This document shows positions 7,450-15,986 of a DNA stretch of 64,000 bases, piece after piece. The stretch covers positions 62,001 to 126,000 of the forward strand of contig CP184673.1 of NCBI GenBank assembly GCA_048814795.1, given 5' to 3'. This stretch comes from Thermatribacter sp048814795. GTDB lineage: Bacteria; Atribacterota; Atribacteria; Atribacterales; Thermatribacteraceae. Within the stretch, counting starts at the first letter, position 1. Each line of letters begins with the position of its first letter. The notes under the pieces are model-generated. The model was not told the DNA's origin and did not search any database. It worked only from the letters and a program-made list of their open reading frames with translations. The position numbers and the translations under genes are program-made.

Positions 7450-9891
7450 TCATCTCCTTTTGGTAAAAATGATGGTTTTGATTTCCCAGGGATTAATCTC
7501 GATCATGTTGCTGTCAACGATGCTTAATCTTTTTTCACCCGTGATATTTCCCTCGAATATCTTGAAAGTGTCTGGGAGGGAAACGCTAAAGGAGGTTTTT
7601 TTACCCGACGTTTCCAAAACCCTTACGATTATATCGTCTTGTTTTCTGTACATAGTACTCAGGAGGACGTTGGGTGCGCTTATGGCGAAGAAGCTCTTAC
7701 TGTTTGCTGTTCTTTCCTGAGCTGGATCCGCTTCAATCGCTTTGGAAACAATTGGAGAAAAGTACTCCTGGGCATGCTGAAAAAGCTTGGTTGCGTTTTC
7801 CTCAGCCTTGGTTATTAACAAACGGTGGTAGAATTTCCTTTTTCCAGTAAACCTCATATCTTCTGGTTTACCCCTAAACAGATTTATGGTCCACTCTTTG
7901 TTGGCGCATACCAAGGTGTTGCTCAATTTGTTGCCCTTCCAATACCAAAGGTGTGTACCTTTGTGGAAGACGGAGAAAAGAGTATCTTTTTTTCGAACCG
8001 TTACGAAACTTAACGGAAAAAATCGGGATGGGAAAATAACCGATTGTTTACCGAAAGGTATGTCGTAGAAGACCTCCTCTGGTTCTTCCCCGAGATTAAA
8101 GACCATGCGGAGTGGCGTTTCCTCTTTTTCGAATTCCCCAATGTTCAGAGGTTTAAGGATGTTAACTCGAGTTTCTATGTCTACAAAAGGGAATTCCGGA
8201 TAGACCGTAAACTCTTGGATGATGCTTCCAAAGTCTACTTCTTGGTAGCTCTTGATCTTCAGGGGTATGCTTTCTTCAACAGTTACAGAAACGTTCTTGG
8301 CATTCATGGGTTTTCCTTCGATTATTGCTGCAAGTTTAACTGTTTCACAGATGATGTTTGCCTTGTCAGTACTATTGCTCAGGTTCCGGAGGCCACAAAG
8401 CTGGGTATCGAAAACCAAGCCTATTTTGTCGTTTCTAACAGATATGGATTGATCATTCTTTTCTGTTTGAATAGAGTTTAAGCCGGGGGACGAATTTTCC
8501 CCAGGAACTATGAAATAGGTTGAATACCCGAAGGAAGGAGTCTCGGCAATAAACGAAACTTCGCATTTTAGGAAAGAACCATCAGGTTCTGGATTAACAG
8601 GTTTTACGTGGGTTTTAATTGGCTTGCCCGAAGAGCTCGTTACCGATAGTTTTTTGCAAGGAGAATCAAAATTTAATCCGATGGTTACTAAGTCTTCTCT
8701 CGGCCAGGAGAGGCTATTGAAAAGTACTACAAGATGGTTTTTGGTAGCTTCAGAAGTACCTACTTTGCACAGGCGTTCCGTTTTACACAGGTGCTCGATA
8801 GACTCATTAATGATATCGCAACTGGCTCTGAATACCGAGTCGGCAGTTTTTGCTCCTTCTTCTTCCATGGTTATAGTGTTGATCCACCAGTTGTCATGAT
8901 GTTGCGAAGCGAGAAGCTTTTTCCAGAGATTTTCAAACTCAGCTTCGTCGAAACTGTAGCCTTCATCTAGCATGCTAACGAGTGTTGCAATTTTCTCTGC
9001 CTCGATGATAGCCGTTTCGGCTCTTCTGTTGGCCAAGTGCCCCAATTCACCAAGCTTGCCAAAGGCGTAGCCAGAACCACTCCATATTTCAACCTTACCT
9101 CGGGGAGAAAGTTCCAAACCTTGCAGGATTTCGCTCATGGTACAAAAAGTCAGGTGATTGCGCAAATCGAGAAGGTCATAAAAACGGGGAGCGCTGTTGT
9201 GATCCGGGCAAAAATAATAGATTGGCGAATCCTTGGTATCTCTCCTAAAGAAATTTGATTCAAAGTGTGATTGTATAGCTTCTTTAGGTAGTTTTGGTGT
9301 AACCATGTAGAAAGGAAGTAAGGAGCCGTCCATTCCCACCCAGTAGACGAGTTCGCTTCCGTGCGGTGGTAGCATTCCCAAGTTGTTGATAACGGGGGGA
9401 GCTTCCAACCATCGAAAGAAGAGCATTCCAAACTGGACTGGGAAAGCACAGGTAAAACCAAATTTAGACAAGATTTGAGGTAATTGGGCGTGATGACCTG
9501 CTTCTTGGCGTAAAAATAGGTTTATTTTGGATTCTTTTCCAAAAAGTTCTCTTAAAACCTTCAAGCCATATTCAAACTGCCTAATATTTGATTCTCCACT
9601 GATTAAGTGAAGGTGTGGTTGCGAGAAGGAACCTTCAACCAGTTCAGCTTTACCTTCTTTCACTACTTTCTCGACTTTAGAGAAAATTGCAGGGTGTCTT
9701 TCTTTGAGGTCTAAAGCTTCAGCTGCTGAAAGCTCAAAGGACGCTCTTATATCATATTCTTCCATCATCCGCAGGTGTTCTTTCATTGCTCCCGCCAGAT
9801 TTTCCCAGACTGCTAGATCTTCACCGTATTTGTCTTCATAAATCAACCAATGGTAAGAAATGCAATATTTCAGTTTTTCCATGTTTTCCAT
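7450..9891 (-). CDS. divergent GH38-like (alpha-mannosidase family) protein
   Basis: 813 residues with GH38 layout: an N-terminal deacetylase-like barrel, a helical linker and C-terminal beta domains. Recognisable stretches are ISGESNIRQFEYG (about 98-110), GHHAQLPQI (132-140) and SQHHDNWW. The usual HxD zinc pair near the N-terminus is replaced by ISYHWLIYED. The PDxFG motif holding the Asp nucleophile is replaced by RQEAGHH (128-134). Either the chemistry differs from retaining mannosidases or catalytic residues have moved. There is no signal peptide, so it is cytoplasmic. It sits between the permease gene (23 bp gap) and the UroD-fold gene. The start has GGGGGAGG ten bases upstream. Confidence 0.7.
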   Translation of the reverse strand: MENMEKLKYCISYHWLIYEDKYGEDLAVWENLAGAMKEHLRMMEEYDIRASFELSAAEALDLKERHPAIFSKVEKVVKEGKAELVEGSFSQPHLHLISGESNIRQFEYGLKVLRELFGKESKINLFLRQEAGHHAQLPQILSKFGFTCAFPVQFGMLFFRWLEAPPVINNLGMLPPHGSELVYWVGMDGSLLPFYMVTPKLPKEAIQSHFESNFFRRDTKDSPIYYFCPDHNSAPRFYDLLDLRNHLTFCTMSEILQGLELSPRGKVEIWSGSGYAFGKLGELGHLANRRAETAIIEAEKIATLVSMLDEGYSFDEAEFENLWKKLLASQHHDNWWINTITMEEEGAKTADSVFRASCDIINESIEHLCKTERLCKVGTSEATKNHLVVLFNSLSWPREDLVTIGLNFDSPCKKLSVTSSSGKPIKTHVKPVNPEPDGSFLKCEVSFIAETPSFGYSTYFIVPGENSSPGLNSIQTEKNDQSISVRNDKIGLVFDTQLCGLRNLSNSTDKANIICETVKLAAIIEGKPMNAKNVSVTVEESIPLKIKSYQEVDFGSIIQEFTVYPEFPFVDIETRVNILKPLNIGEFEKEETPLRMVFNLGEEPEEVFYDIPFGKQSVIFPSRFFPLSFVTVRKKDTLFSVFHKGTHLWYWKGNKLSNTLVCANKEWTINLFRGKPEDMRFTGKRKFYHRLLITKAEENATKLFQHAQEYFSPIVSKAIEADPAQERTANSKSFFAISAPNVLLSTMYRKQDDIIVRVLETSGKKTSFSVSLPDTFKIFEGNITGEKRLSIVDSNMIEINPWEIKTIIFTKRR

Positions 9892-9913
9892 TGTTAAAAG
9901 CCTCCCCCTTTAT

Positions 9914-10768
9914 TTACTCTTTTATTGCTCCCTGAGCCAAGCCACTTATAAGTTTCCTATGAGTCAATAAGTAGAGCACCAAAACTGGTATGAGCCCCAG
10001 GGAGGTTGCAGCGTTGAAGTAACCATAGCGCATGAATACAGTCACTGTAGTAGACAACATCTCATACAGACCAAGTTGGTAGGTTTTTAGAGCAGAAGAA
10101 GTTATTAAGGTAAGTGCCAACACAAACTCGTTAAACGCGATTACGAAAACCAAAACTCCCATGGCTGCCAGACCTGGGAAAACCAGCCTGATCGCTATGA
10201 ACAGAAAATATCTGAACCTTGAGCAACCGTCGAGAAGAGCCACTTCGTCGAGCTCTTTGGGTATGGCATCATAGAATCCTCTGAGAATTATTGTAGTGAG
10301 TGGTAGGTTTAAGGCTGAGTAGACGAGAATGAGTATCAGACGGGTGTTCAAAAGTTTTAGGAAATTCGATATCACGTATATAGGTACAACAAGAATGATG
10401 GGGGGTATCATTTGTGATGTCAAAATCAAGAAAGTCAGAAAAGACTTATATCTTGACTTTGTGCGAGAAAGGGCGAATGCAGTCATGGCCCCCAAAAAGA
10501 GCGTTATAGCACAGGTAAAAGCGCACACGATGAGGCTGTTTGTTATGCTTTGGGGAATAACCGTGGTTGTTAGTACCACCCGATAGTTCTCGAGATACAA
10601 TTCTTTGGGAATGAGTTGAGGTGGGTATGCGAAAAAAGCGTTATCCGGTTGAAACGAACACATGATAGTCCAGATCATAGGAAAAAGCACGACGATAGCA
10701 ATGATCAACATGAGGACAAGGCTCAGCACATATCTCTCATAAAACCTTGGCGATCGTTGGTTTGTCAC
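9914..10768 (-). CDS. sugar ABC transporter permease (MalG type)
   Basis: 284 residues with six predicted membrane helices. It has the EAA loop ELDEVALLDGCSRFRYFLFI, where the cytoplasmic ATPase docks. It starts with GTG (10768) behind AGGGAGG. It follows the first permease by 13 bp and is followed by the GH38-like gene. It pairs with the permease at 10782-11657 and the binding protein at 11709-13031 as a CUT1-type importer. No ATPase gene is in the operon, which is normal for CUT1 systems that share one MsmK-like ATPase. Confidence 0.9.
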   Translation of the reverse strand: MTNQRSPRFYERYVLSLVLMLIIAIVVLFPMIWTIMCSFQPDNAFFAYPPQLIPKELYLENYRVVLTTTVIPQSITNSLIVCAFTCAITLFLGAMTAFALSRTKSRYKSFLTFLILTSQMIPPIILVVPIYVISNFLKLLNTRLILILVYSALNLPLTTIILRGFYDAIPKELDEVALLDGCSRFRYFLFIAIRLVFPGLAAMGVLVFVIAFNEFVLALTLITSSALKTYQLGLYEMLSTTVTVFMRYGYFNAATSLGLIPVLVLYLLTHRKLISGLAQGAIKE

Positions 10769-10781
10769 AGGAACATCCTCC

Positions 10782-11657
10782 CTATCTGACTCTTTGTTTG
10801 TTAATGAGATAAAGATAGATCAATGCGCCCAGTGAGTTGAAAAGGAGCATGATAACCGCGATTGCTGATGCATATCCCAAACGGGAGTGGACAAAAGCTT
10901 CTTTATACATAGTTACTCCGATGATTTCTGTCGCGTGCACCGGACCTCCACCAGTTGAGGCATAAACCAGACTAAACATGTTGAAAGTGTAAATAGTAAT
11001 GAGCACCAAGTTGGTGAGAATGATGTAACGCATAACTGGAAGAGTAATGTAAAAAAGTTTTTGCGACTCACTTGCACCGTCAATCGAGGCTGCTTCGTAA
11101 AGTTCCGGTGGTATGGTTTGGAGTCCAGCTAATTCAAGTATCATAGAAAAAGGGAAACCTTTCCAGATGTTCAGACCTATTAGGGTGTATAAGGCAAGCT
11201 TGATATCGGCAAACCATCTTACCGGTTGCAATCCCAGGGCTTTCAAGATATAGTTGACTAAGCCATAAGTATCGTTGAATAACCATTTCCAAGAGCCTAC
11301 CGCTGCTACGTCTGGAAAAACCCAAGGTAGAAACAACAGCCCACCAACGACTCCTACCAAAGTTCCAGGTATGCGTAAGGAGGTTAAAAGATAAGCCAGG
11401 GAGAAGCCAATAATGAACTGAAAAGTAACCACTATGAAGACGTATTTTGCGGTATTGCTCAGGACAATTTTAGTAGCCGGGTTGGCAAAAAACTTGATAA
11501 AATTACTCATGCCTAGAAAGCTCCAGCTTTCCCTTTGTAGGGAAGCGTTAGTGAAGCTTAAGCCTATGGTGATTAAGACGGGAATTATGACAAAAAGAAA
11601 TACAAAACAGAAAAAAGGCACAAAGAACCAGAAATACCCATAACTCTTTAACCTCAT
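10782..11657 (-). CDS. sugar ABC transporter permease (MalF type)
   Basis: 291 residues, about six membrane helices. The EAA loop reads ELYEAASIDGASESQKLFYI. It is the first permease after the binding protein. Its start codon lies 4 bases after a 40-bp perfect palindrome, while the strong GGAGG site lies before the palindrome (11708-11704). If the RNA hairpin is looped out, the spacing from GGAGG to ATG is 6 bases. Without it the gene has no good ribosome site. Confidence 0.9.
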   Translation of the reverse strand: MRLKSYGYFWFFVPFFCFVFLFVIIPVLITIGLSFTNASLQRESWSFLGMSNFIKFFANPATKIVLSNTAKYVFIVVTFQFIIGFSLAYLLTSLRIPGTLVGVVGGLLFLPWVFPDVAAVGSWKWLFNDTYGLVNYILKALGLQPVRWFADIKLALYTLIGLNIWKGFPFSMILELAGLQTIPPELYEAASIDGASESQKLFYITLPVMRYIILTNLVLITIYTFNMFSLVYASTGGGPVHATEIIGVTMYKEAFVHSRLGYASAIAVIMLLFNSLGALIYLYLINKQRVR

Positions 11658-11661
11658 TAAT

Positions 11662-11701
11662 ATCAGAAAGCTGGGCGCTGATCAGCGCCCAGCTTTCTGA
11701 T
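11662..11701 (-). promoter_or_regulatory. 40-bp perfect palindrome between binding protein and permease
   Basis: The half-site ATCAGAAAGCTGGGCGCTGA is followed directly by its exact reverse complement. On the mRNA it forms a 20-bp stem lying exactly between GGAGGTG (11708-11702) and the ATG (11657). It is not followed by a T run. Likely roles are protecting the binding-protein mRNA end and setting permease translation. Confidence 0.75.
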
Positions 11702-11708
11702 CACCTCC

Positions 11709-13031
11709 TTATTCTTCGGGTAACTGGAAATCTTTTGGAATAAACCCTTTTTCCTTTCCTATTTCAATGGTTCTTTTAACTGCTTCTCTCAGGGCTTCTT
11801 CGGCATCCTTGCCCAGTATTGTCTCCTGGAATGCCTGAGACCACTCGAGAGAGGCGTCCGGGTAAAGCTCCACTACTGGTCTAGTTTTTGCGTATTGGAG
11901 TTCGTCCATTATGATTTTGGACCACTCATCCTTGGCGAAGTCCGAATCGTCTATCAAAGACTTCATTACTGGTAAAGCACCCTGTTCCAGGACAAAAGCC
12001 TTGTAAAGCGACTTATCCAAGCCACTCAAAAGGCCTATTAGGTGAGCACATAGCTCGTGCTTGGCAGGGTCTTTGCTGGTTATAGCTAACGCCCAACCCC
12101 CAGCGTTGGTGCCTCGCTTTTTAGTTACTGGGTAGACTGGATTAGGAGCTAACCCGATTTTCCCTTTCAGATTGGGGGCCATTTCTTCAAATCGTGGAGC
12201 TAACCAGGACCCGTGGAGCATCATCGCTACTCTTTCCGCCACGAAAACTCTGAACACTTCTTCGTAGCCCATGTTGATTATTTCCGGAAGTATCCAGCCC
12301 TGTTGATACATTTCTTTGAACAAGTTGAAAAGATCAATACTCACTTGATTGTCATAAACTGGAATGTTGTCTGCAGTAATGAACTCCTTGTCCCCTTGCC
12401 AATAAAAGCCAAGCAGAGTAACGCTGGTTAATTCGCTTTTATTTCCGCTGAAAGCGATGCCGTAAGTTTGTGCGTCCGTTAGCTTTTGGGCATAGAGTTT
12501 GAGGTCGTTCCAATCAGCAGGAGCTGAGCTCAAGCCAGCTTTTTCAAAAAGATCCTTACGATACCACAGCATTGAGTTGAAAGCTGTAGTGGGGACCAGA
12601 GCAACAGTTTTGCCTTTGTATCTTAGCAAGAAGGAATCGAAGTAATCTTCGAAAAGCGGGTTGAGGACTTCGAAGTTATCAAGTGGAACAAGCGCATTTG
12701 CAGAGGCAAATGCGGCAGCCCAAAATCCATCGATTTGCAAGATGTCAGGAGGGTTTCCGCTTCTGCACTCTAGAAGGTATTTGTCCCTACCTTCGGTATC
12801 CCCGAGTATTTCCTCGCCCACAATCCTCACGTTTGGATACAACTTCTGGAAAGCAGGAAATATTTCGGAATAGGCAACGCTGGGTTTTCCTGTCCAGGGA
12901 AGAGGAGCTCCTGTGGGACTTGAAAAGGGATGCAAAACTACTCTGAGCTCTACCTTTTCCTGCGCTATTCCCCAGGCAACACCTGCAAAAACCAGACTAA
13001 CACAAGCAAGCAAACATACCAATTGCTTCAT
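11709..13031 (-). CDS. sugar ABC transporter substrate-binding protein
   Basis: 440 residues. A signal peptide MKQLVCLLACVSLVFAGVAWG leads to a family-1 solute-binding fold with PPDILQIDGFWAAAF, AFNSMLWYRKDLFEKAG and VAERVAMMLHGSWLAP. It captures the sugar imported by the two following permeases. It is the first gene of the operon, with a 5' leader of about 157 bases after a strong promoter at 13196-13225. The gene ends in TAA running straight into GGAGGTG and the 40-bp palindrome. The substrate is unknown; the GH38-like gene hints at mannose-containing or related glycosides. Confidence 0.9.
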   Translation of the reverse strand: MKQLVCLLACVSLVFAGVAWGIAQEKVELRVVLHPFSSPTGAPLPWTGKPSVAYSEIFPAFQKLYPNVRIVGEEILGDTEGRDKYLLECRSGNPPDILQIDGFWAAAFASANALVPLDNFEVLNPLFEDYFDSFLLRYKGKTVALVPTTAFNSMLWYRKDLFEKAGLSSAPADWNDLKLYAQKLTDAQTYGIAFSGNKSELTSVTLLGFYWQGDKEFITADNIPVYDNQVSIDLFNLFKEMYQQGWILPEIINMGYEEVFRVFVAERVAMMLHGSWLAPRFEEMAPNLKGKIGLAPNPVYPVTKKRGTNAGGWALAITSKDPAKHELCAHLIGLLSGLDKSLYKAFVLEQGALPVMKSLIDDSDFAKDEWSKIIMDELQYAKTRPVVELYPDASLEWSQAFQETILGKDAEEALREAVKRTIEIGKEKGFIPKDFQLPEE

Positions 13032-13195
13032 GCCAAACCTCCCCCTTTGGATATCCTTTTTAAATGCGGGATTTACATTTGTTTCAAAATGTCTCTAAAC
13101 ACCTGCCTTCTTGCAAGATGAGCTCAACGCATCGCCAAGATCTCCTATTGACCCCCCCTTTCCAATAAGATGCTGCTCGGAACACGCCCAGTCTA

Positions 13196-13225
13196 AGTTT
13201 AGCTTAGGGTAATATTGTTTGTCAA
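13196..13225 (-). promoter_or_regulatory. sigma-70 type promoter of the importer operon
   Basis: Minus strand TTGACA (13225-13220), 18-bp spacer, TAAACT (13201-13196). Transcription would start near 13189. Its -35 box overlaps the -35 box of the divergent promoter for the GntR fusion gene. Confidence 0.65.
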
Positions 13226-13249
13226 TGTATATCGTATTACAATTATAAT
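13219..13249 (+). promoter_or_regulatory. candidate divergent promoter for the GntR fusion gene
   Basis: TTGTCA (13219-13224) and a perfect TATAAT (13244-13249) are 19 bp apart. The first hexamer shares bases with the opposite promoter's TTGACA, so one bound regulator could silence both. Confidence 0.5.
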
Positions 13250-13256
13250 AGTAATA
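13235..13256. promoter_or_regulatory. palindromic operator candidate
   Basis: TATTAC-N10-GTAATA. It covers the -10 box of the plus-strand promoter and sits behind the minus-strand -35 box. This is a likely binding site for the fusion regulator encoded just downstream. Confidence 0.45.
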
Positions 13257-13367
13257 TCCAACATGACTAAGTATATAGTAAGGTACGGTAGTACATGGGT
13301 TATGTTGGAATCGCATGAGGGCGATGTTCTGATAAAAATAGATATAGATCTTGGGGGTGAGAGAGTT

Positions 13368-14936
13368 ATGAGGCCTGTTCGGAGAGAAACGCTGGCAGTT
13401 ATGGTTGCCGAAGAAATAAGAAGGGATATTCTCGATGGAAACTTTAAAGTTGGTGAGAAGCTTCCCCCTGAAAACGAGCTTGCTCAACAGCTGGGAGTTG
13501 GAAGACCAACGGTAAGAGAAGCTCTAAGAATCCTGGAAGGAGAGGGGCTTATCCTGTTCAAATTCGGAGAGGGGGCTTATGTAATGGGAAATGTAAAAAA
13601 CTCTTACAAAGTATCTTCTTATTTTCTCAAAGAAAAAATGTTGGAATTACTTGAATATGAGCTGAAGCAGGCTAAAGAAGAAGGAAAAGAGGTAAGTGCT
13701 ATGCTGCAAGAGGAGTTTCATAAGTTAAAGAGGGCATCTTCTTTGGAAGAGATAGAGGAGTATTATTGTAAACTGTCTGTTCTTTCCCAAAGGAGGGATT
13801 TTTCTTATCGTGAACCAACTTCGTGGGAGGAAATACAGAATGAGAGGTCCATCTGCTGGGAGCCGAGCGAGGCACGCGTAGAAGCGCTTAGAGAAAAAAT
13901 AAAAGGAGCATGGTTGGGGCGTTGCGTAGGATGTTTGCTGGGAAAACCAGTGGAAGGTTGGTCAAAGGAAGAGATTGAAGAATATCTGAAAACGACAGAC
14001 TCCTATCCTCTCAAATACTATTTTATCTATGCTCCGGAAAAGATAGCTGAGGGTCGGTCTTCTTTTCATCCTTCAGCTGTTGAGGCTACCAGAGGGAACA
14101 TTGAGTGTATGTCGAGAGACGATGATATAGACTATACTATATTGAACTTGAAAGTCGTTCAGGAGAGTGGCCTTGACTTTTCATCTGAGGATGTTGGAGA
14201 AGCATGGTTGTCCTGTTTGCCCTACAATATGGTTTATACTGCCGAAAAGCAGGCATATGCTAATCTTGTTAGGGGTCTCAAACCCCCCTTTACAGCTACC
14301 TATTGGAACCCTTTTCGAGAATGGATTGGAGCGCAAATTCGAGCAGATATTTTCGGGTACTTGACTCCTGGAAGACCAGAATTAGCGGCACACCTTGCCT
14401 ATAAAGATGCTTCTCTTTCTCACACTAAGAACGGAATGTATGGAGAGATTTTTGTGGCTGCGGCCATCGCTGCTGCTGCAGTGACGGATAAACCGGAAGA
14501 AATAGTAAAAGCTGGATTATCACAGATTCCGAAACTCTCGAGGACCGGCGAATTAGTAAAAAGAGTTTTGAGTTGGAGGGAGGAAAGAATAAATTGGCAG
14601 GAAGCTTGGAAGAGAGTGGAGGATTTTTATGGAGATTACCACTGGGTGCACGTGCTTCCTAATCTGGCTTATGTTTTGATAGCCCTGCTGTGGGGTGAGG
14701 GAGATTTCCGAAAAACTGTTTCTATAGCAGTTATGTGTGGTAAAGATACCGACTGTAATGGTGCTACCGCTGGATCTATTCTGGGTATGATGCTTGGGGA
14801 AAAGGGAATCCCCATGGACATGACAGAACCCTTGAACAATAAGGTGAAAAGTGCTGTTTTTGGTTTTTGTGAAACCAGAATAAGCGAACTTGCAGAGTTA
14901 ACAATTGACCTTGTTGAGAAACTCGGTGGATTTTAA
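13368..14936 (+). CDS. GntR winged-helix / ADP-ribosylglycohydrolase fusion
   Basis: 522 residues from the ATG at 13368, which has GGGGGTGAG upstream; the open frame runs further 5' without a better start. Residues 5-75 are a GntR winged helix (GEKLPPENELAQQLGVGRPT, ILEGEGLI). Residues 85-165 are a charged helical linker. From about 175 to the end it is a DraG/ARH-type domain: GAWLGRCVGCLLGKPVEG, DDD at 251-253 and CGKDTDCNGATAG at 457-469, the Asp clusters that bind two metals in this family. ARH enzymes cleave ADP-ribosyl or similar N-glycosidic bonds. Here the domain may sense or hydrolyse the inducer. It is divergent from the importer operon and probably regulates it. Confidence 0.85.
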   Translation: MRPVRRETLAVMVAEEIRRDILDGNFKVGEKLPPENELAQQLGVGRPTVREALRILEGEGLILFKFGEGAYVMGNVKNSYKVSSYFLKEKMLELLEYELKQAKEEGKEVSAMLQEEFHKLKRASSLEEIEEYYCKLSVLSQRRDFSYREPTSWEEIQNERSICWEPSEARVEALREKIKGAWLGRCVGCLLGKPVEGWSKEEIEEYLKTTDSYPLKYYFIYAPEKIAEGRSSFHPSAVEATRGNIECMSRDDDIDYTILNLKVVQESGLDFSSEDVGEAWLSCLPYNMVYTAEKQAYANLVRGLKPPFTATYWNPFREWIGAQIRADIFGYLTPGRPELAAHLAYKDASLSHTKNGMYGEIFVAAAIAAAAVTDKPEEIVKAGLSQIPKLSRTGELVKRVLSWREERINWQEAWKRVEDFYGDYHWVHVLPNLAYVLIALLWGEGDFRKTVSIAVMCGKDTDCNGATAGSILGMMLGEKGIPMDMTEPLNNKVKSAVFGFCETRISELAELTIDLVEKLGGF

Positions 14937-14954
14937 AGGATTTACGTATCCTTT
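14935..14954 (+). terminator. short hairpin after the fusion gene
   Basis: AAAGGAT/ATCCTTT arms with a 6-base loop overlap the stop codon. No T run follows, so this is a weak candidate. From here to 15553 I see no gene or RNA. Confidence 0.25.
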
Positions 14955-15553
14955 GCTGGTAAAAGCACTCTTTTAAGAATTGCATGAGGGGTAATATCTC
15001 TGTTTGGATCGAAAAACTTTAGCTTGGGTCTTGTTGAGGTATGTAAAGCTAAGCCAATCCGAAGTCTAAAAGCCTTTAGGGAGAAGCCACTGCAGACAGG
15101 AGGAGCAGCTCTTACTTCTGTGCGCTTCTTTCCTTGAAAGAGGAAACCCGCTGCTTTGGAGGCAGGAAAAGAGCATGATTATTTTGCTCACCGAGCATTT
15201 TTGGTAAGGAAGTAAACCTGGAAAAGCGCTTTGTATCAAAGACTTTGCTTTGAGCTTCGGTATGGTTCCGGTAAAGTTGCTTTCGCTACCTAATTCCCCG
15301 TTGCTTAAAGTTTTGGTGCTGTGGTGACAAGGTGTTGCTTTTGTTTTTCAAACTTCAAAACTTTTCTTGCCACTCTTATCGTGTGATGGTATAAAGTTAT
15401 TTGAGGAAAAGGGGTCAGATACTGTATTAAAAGTCAAGAGCTTTTGAGTTATAGATTTGTCTTTAGTTTGCAGTTTTATACTCCACAGTAAAAGGTCAGG
15501 AAAAGGGGTCGGATCTTTACTTTTGGTGTTTTGGGGGTGGTGAAAAAGGAAGA

Positions 15554-15656
15554 CCTGAAACGATAGACCCTGAAGCAAGAGATGCTGAAATACTGAGATC
15601 CTGAAACGAAGGAGATACTGAAAAGATAGACCCTGAAAAACGAGACCCTGAAACAA
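15554..15656. repeat. tandem 15-17 bp repeats, about seven copies
   Basis: Units of the type CCTGAAACGATAGAC follow each other with small changes in sequence and length. Inverted copies of the same unit occur at about 5990-6040. Upstream, near 15410 and 15485, lie two copies of GGAAAAGGGGTC(A/G)GAT. Confidence 0.65.
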
Positions 15657-15896
15657 GTTCAGGGTGACAAACACTTCGTGTTTGTCAGTTCAGGGTGATA
15701 AGCGCCCCGCGCTTGTCAGTTTGGTATGACCGTGACCCCTGGCCACGATCAGTTAAGGGTAACCATAATCAGAGGTGATGGTCAATTCAGGGTAACGGTT
15801 ACACCGCTGGCTTAGATAACCACTTATTGTTACGGTCAGTTGAGAGTCACCACAATCCCTGGTTAGTTAAAGCCAACAAATGCTCTGTACTCGCCA
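15657..15896. repeat. tandem array of hairpin units with variable stems
   Basis: Successive units start GTTCAGGGTGA or a variant and end in GTCA: 15657-15687, 15688-15718, 15719-15751, 15752-15784, 15785-15838, 15839-15865 and 15866-15896. The first two have perfect or near-perfect stems of different sequence (ACAAACAC with GTGTTTGT; AAGCGC with GCGCTT). Unit ends are kept while stems change on both sides. The gap to 15986 has nothing else. Confidence 0.6.
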
Positions 15897-15986
15897 GTTA
15901 AGCGTCATGACCACAACTTACACCACATCCGGTGCAGGACGGGAAAATGCCAGCTTAGCGCAATACAAAGCTCAATTCTTTAAGCT

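Noticed and set aside
6661..9258. Long plus-strand open frames opposite the UroD-fold and GH38-like genes
   Set aside because: They lie antisense to well-supported genes and have no recognisable domains.
15348..15674. Minus-strand open frame with repeated FQGLSFQ-like peptides
   Set aside because: The peptide repetition comes from the tandem DNA repeats at 15554-15656; there is no ribosome site or family match.
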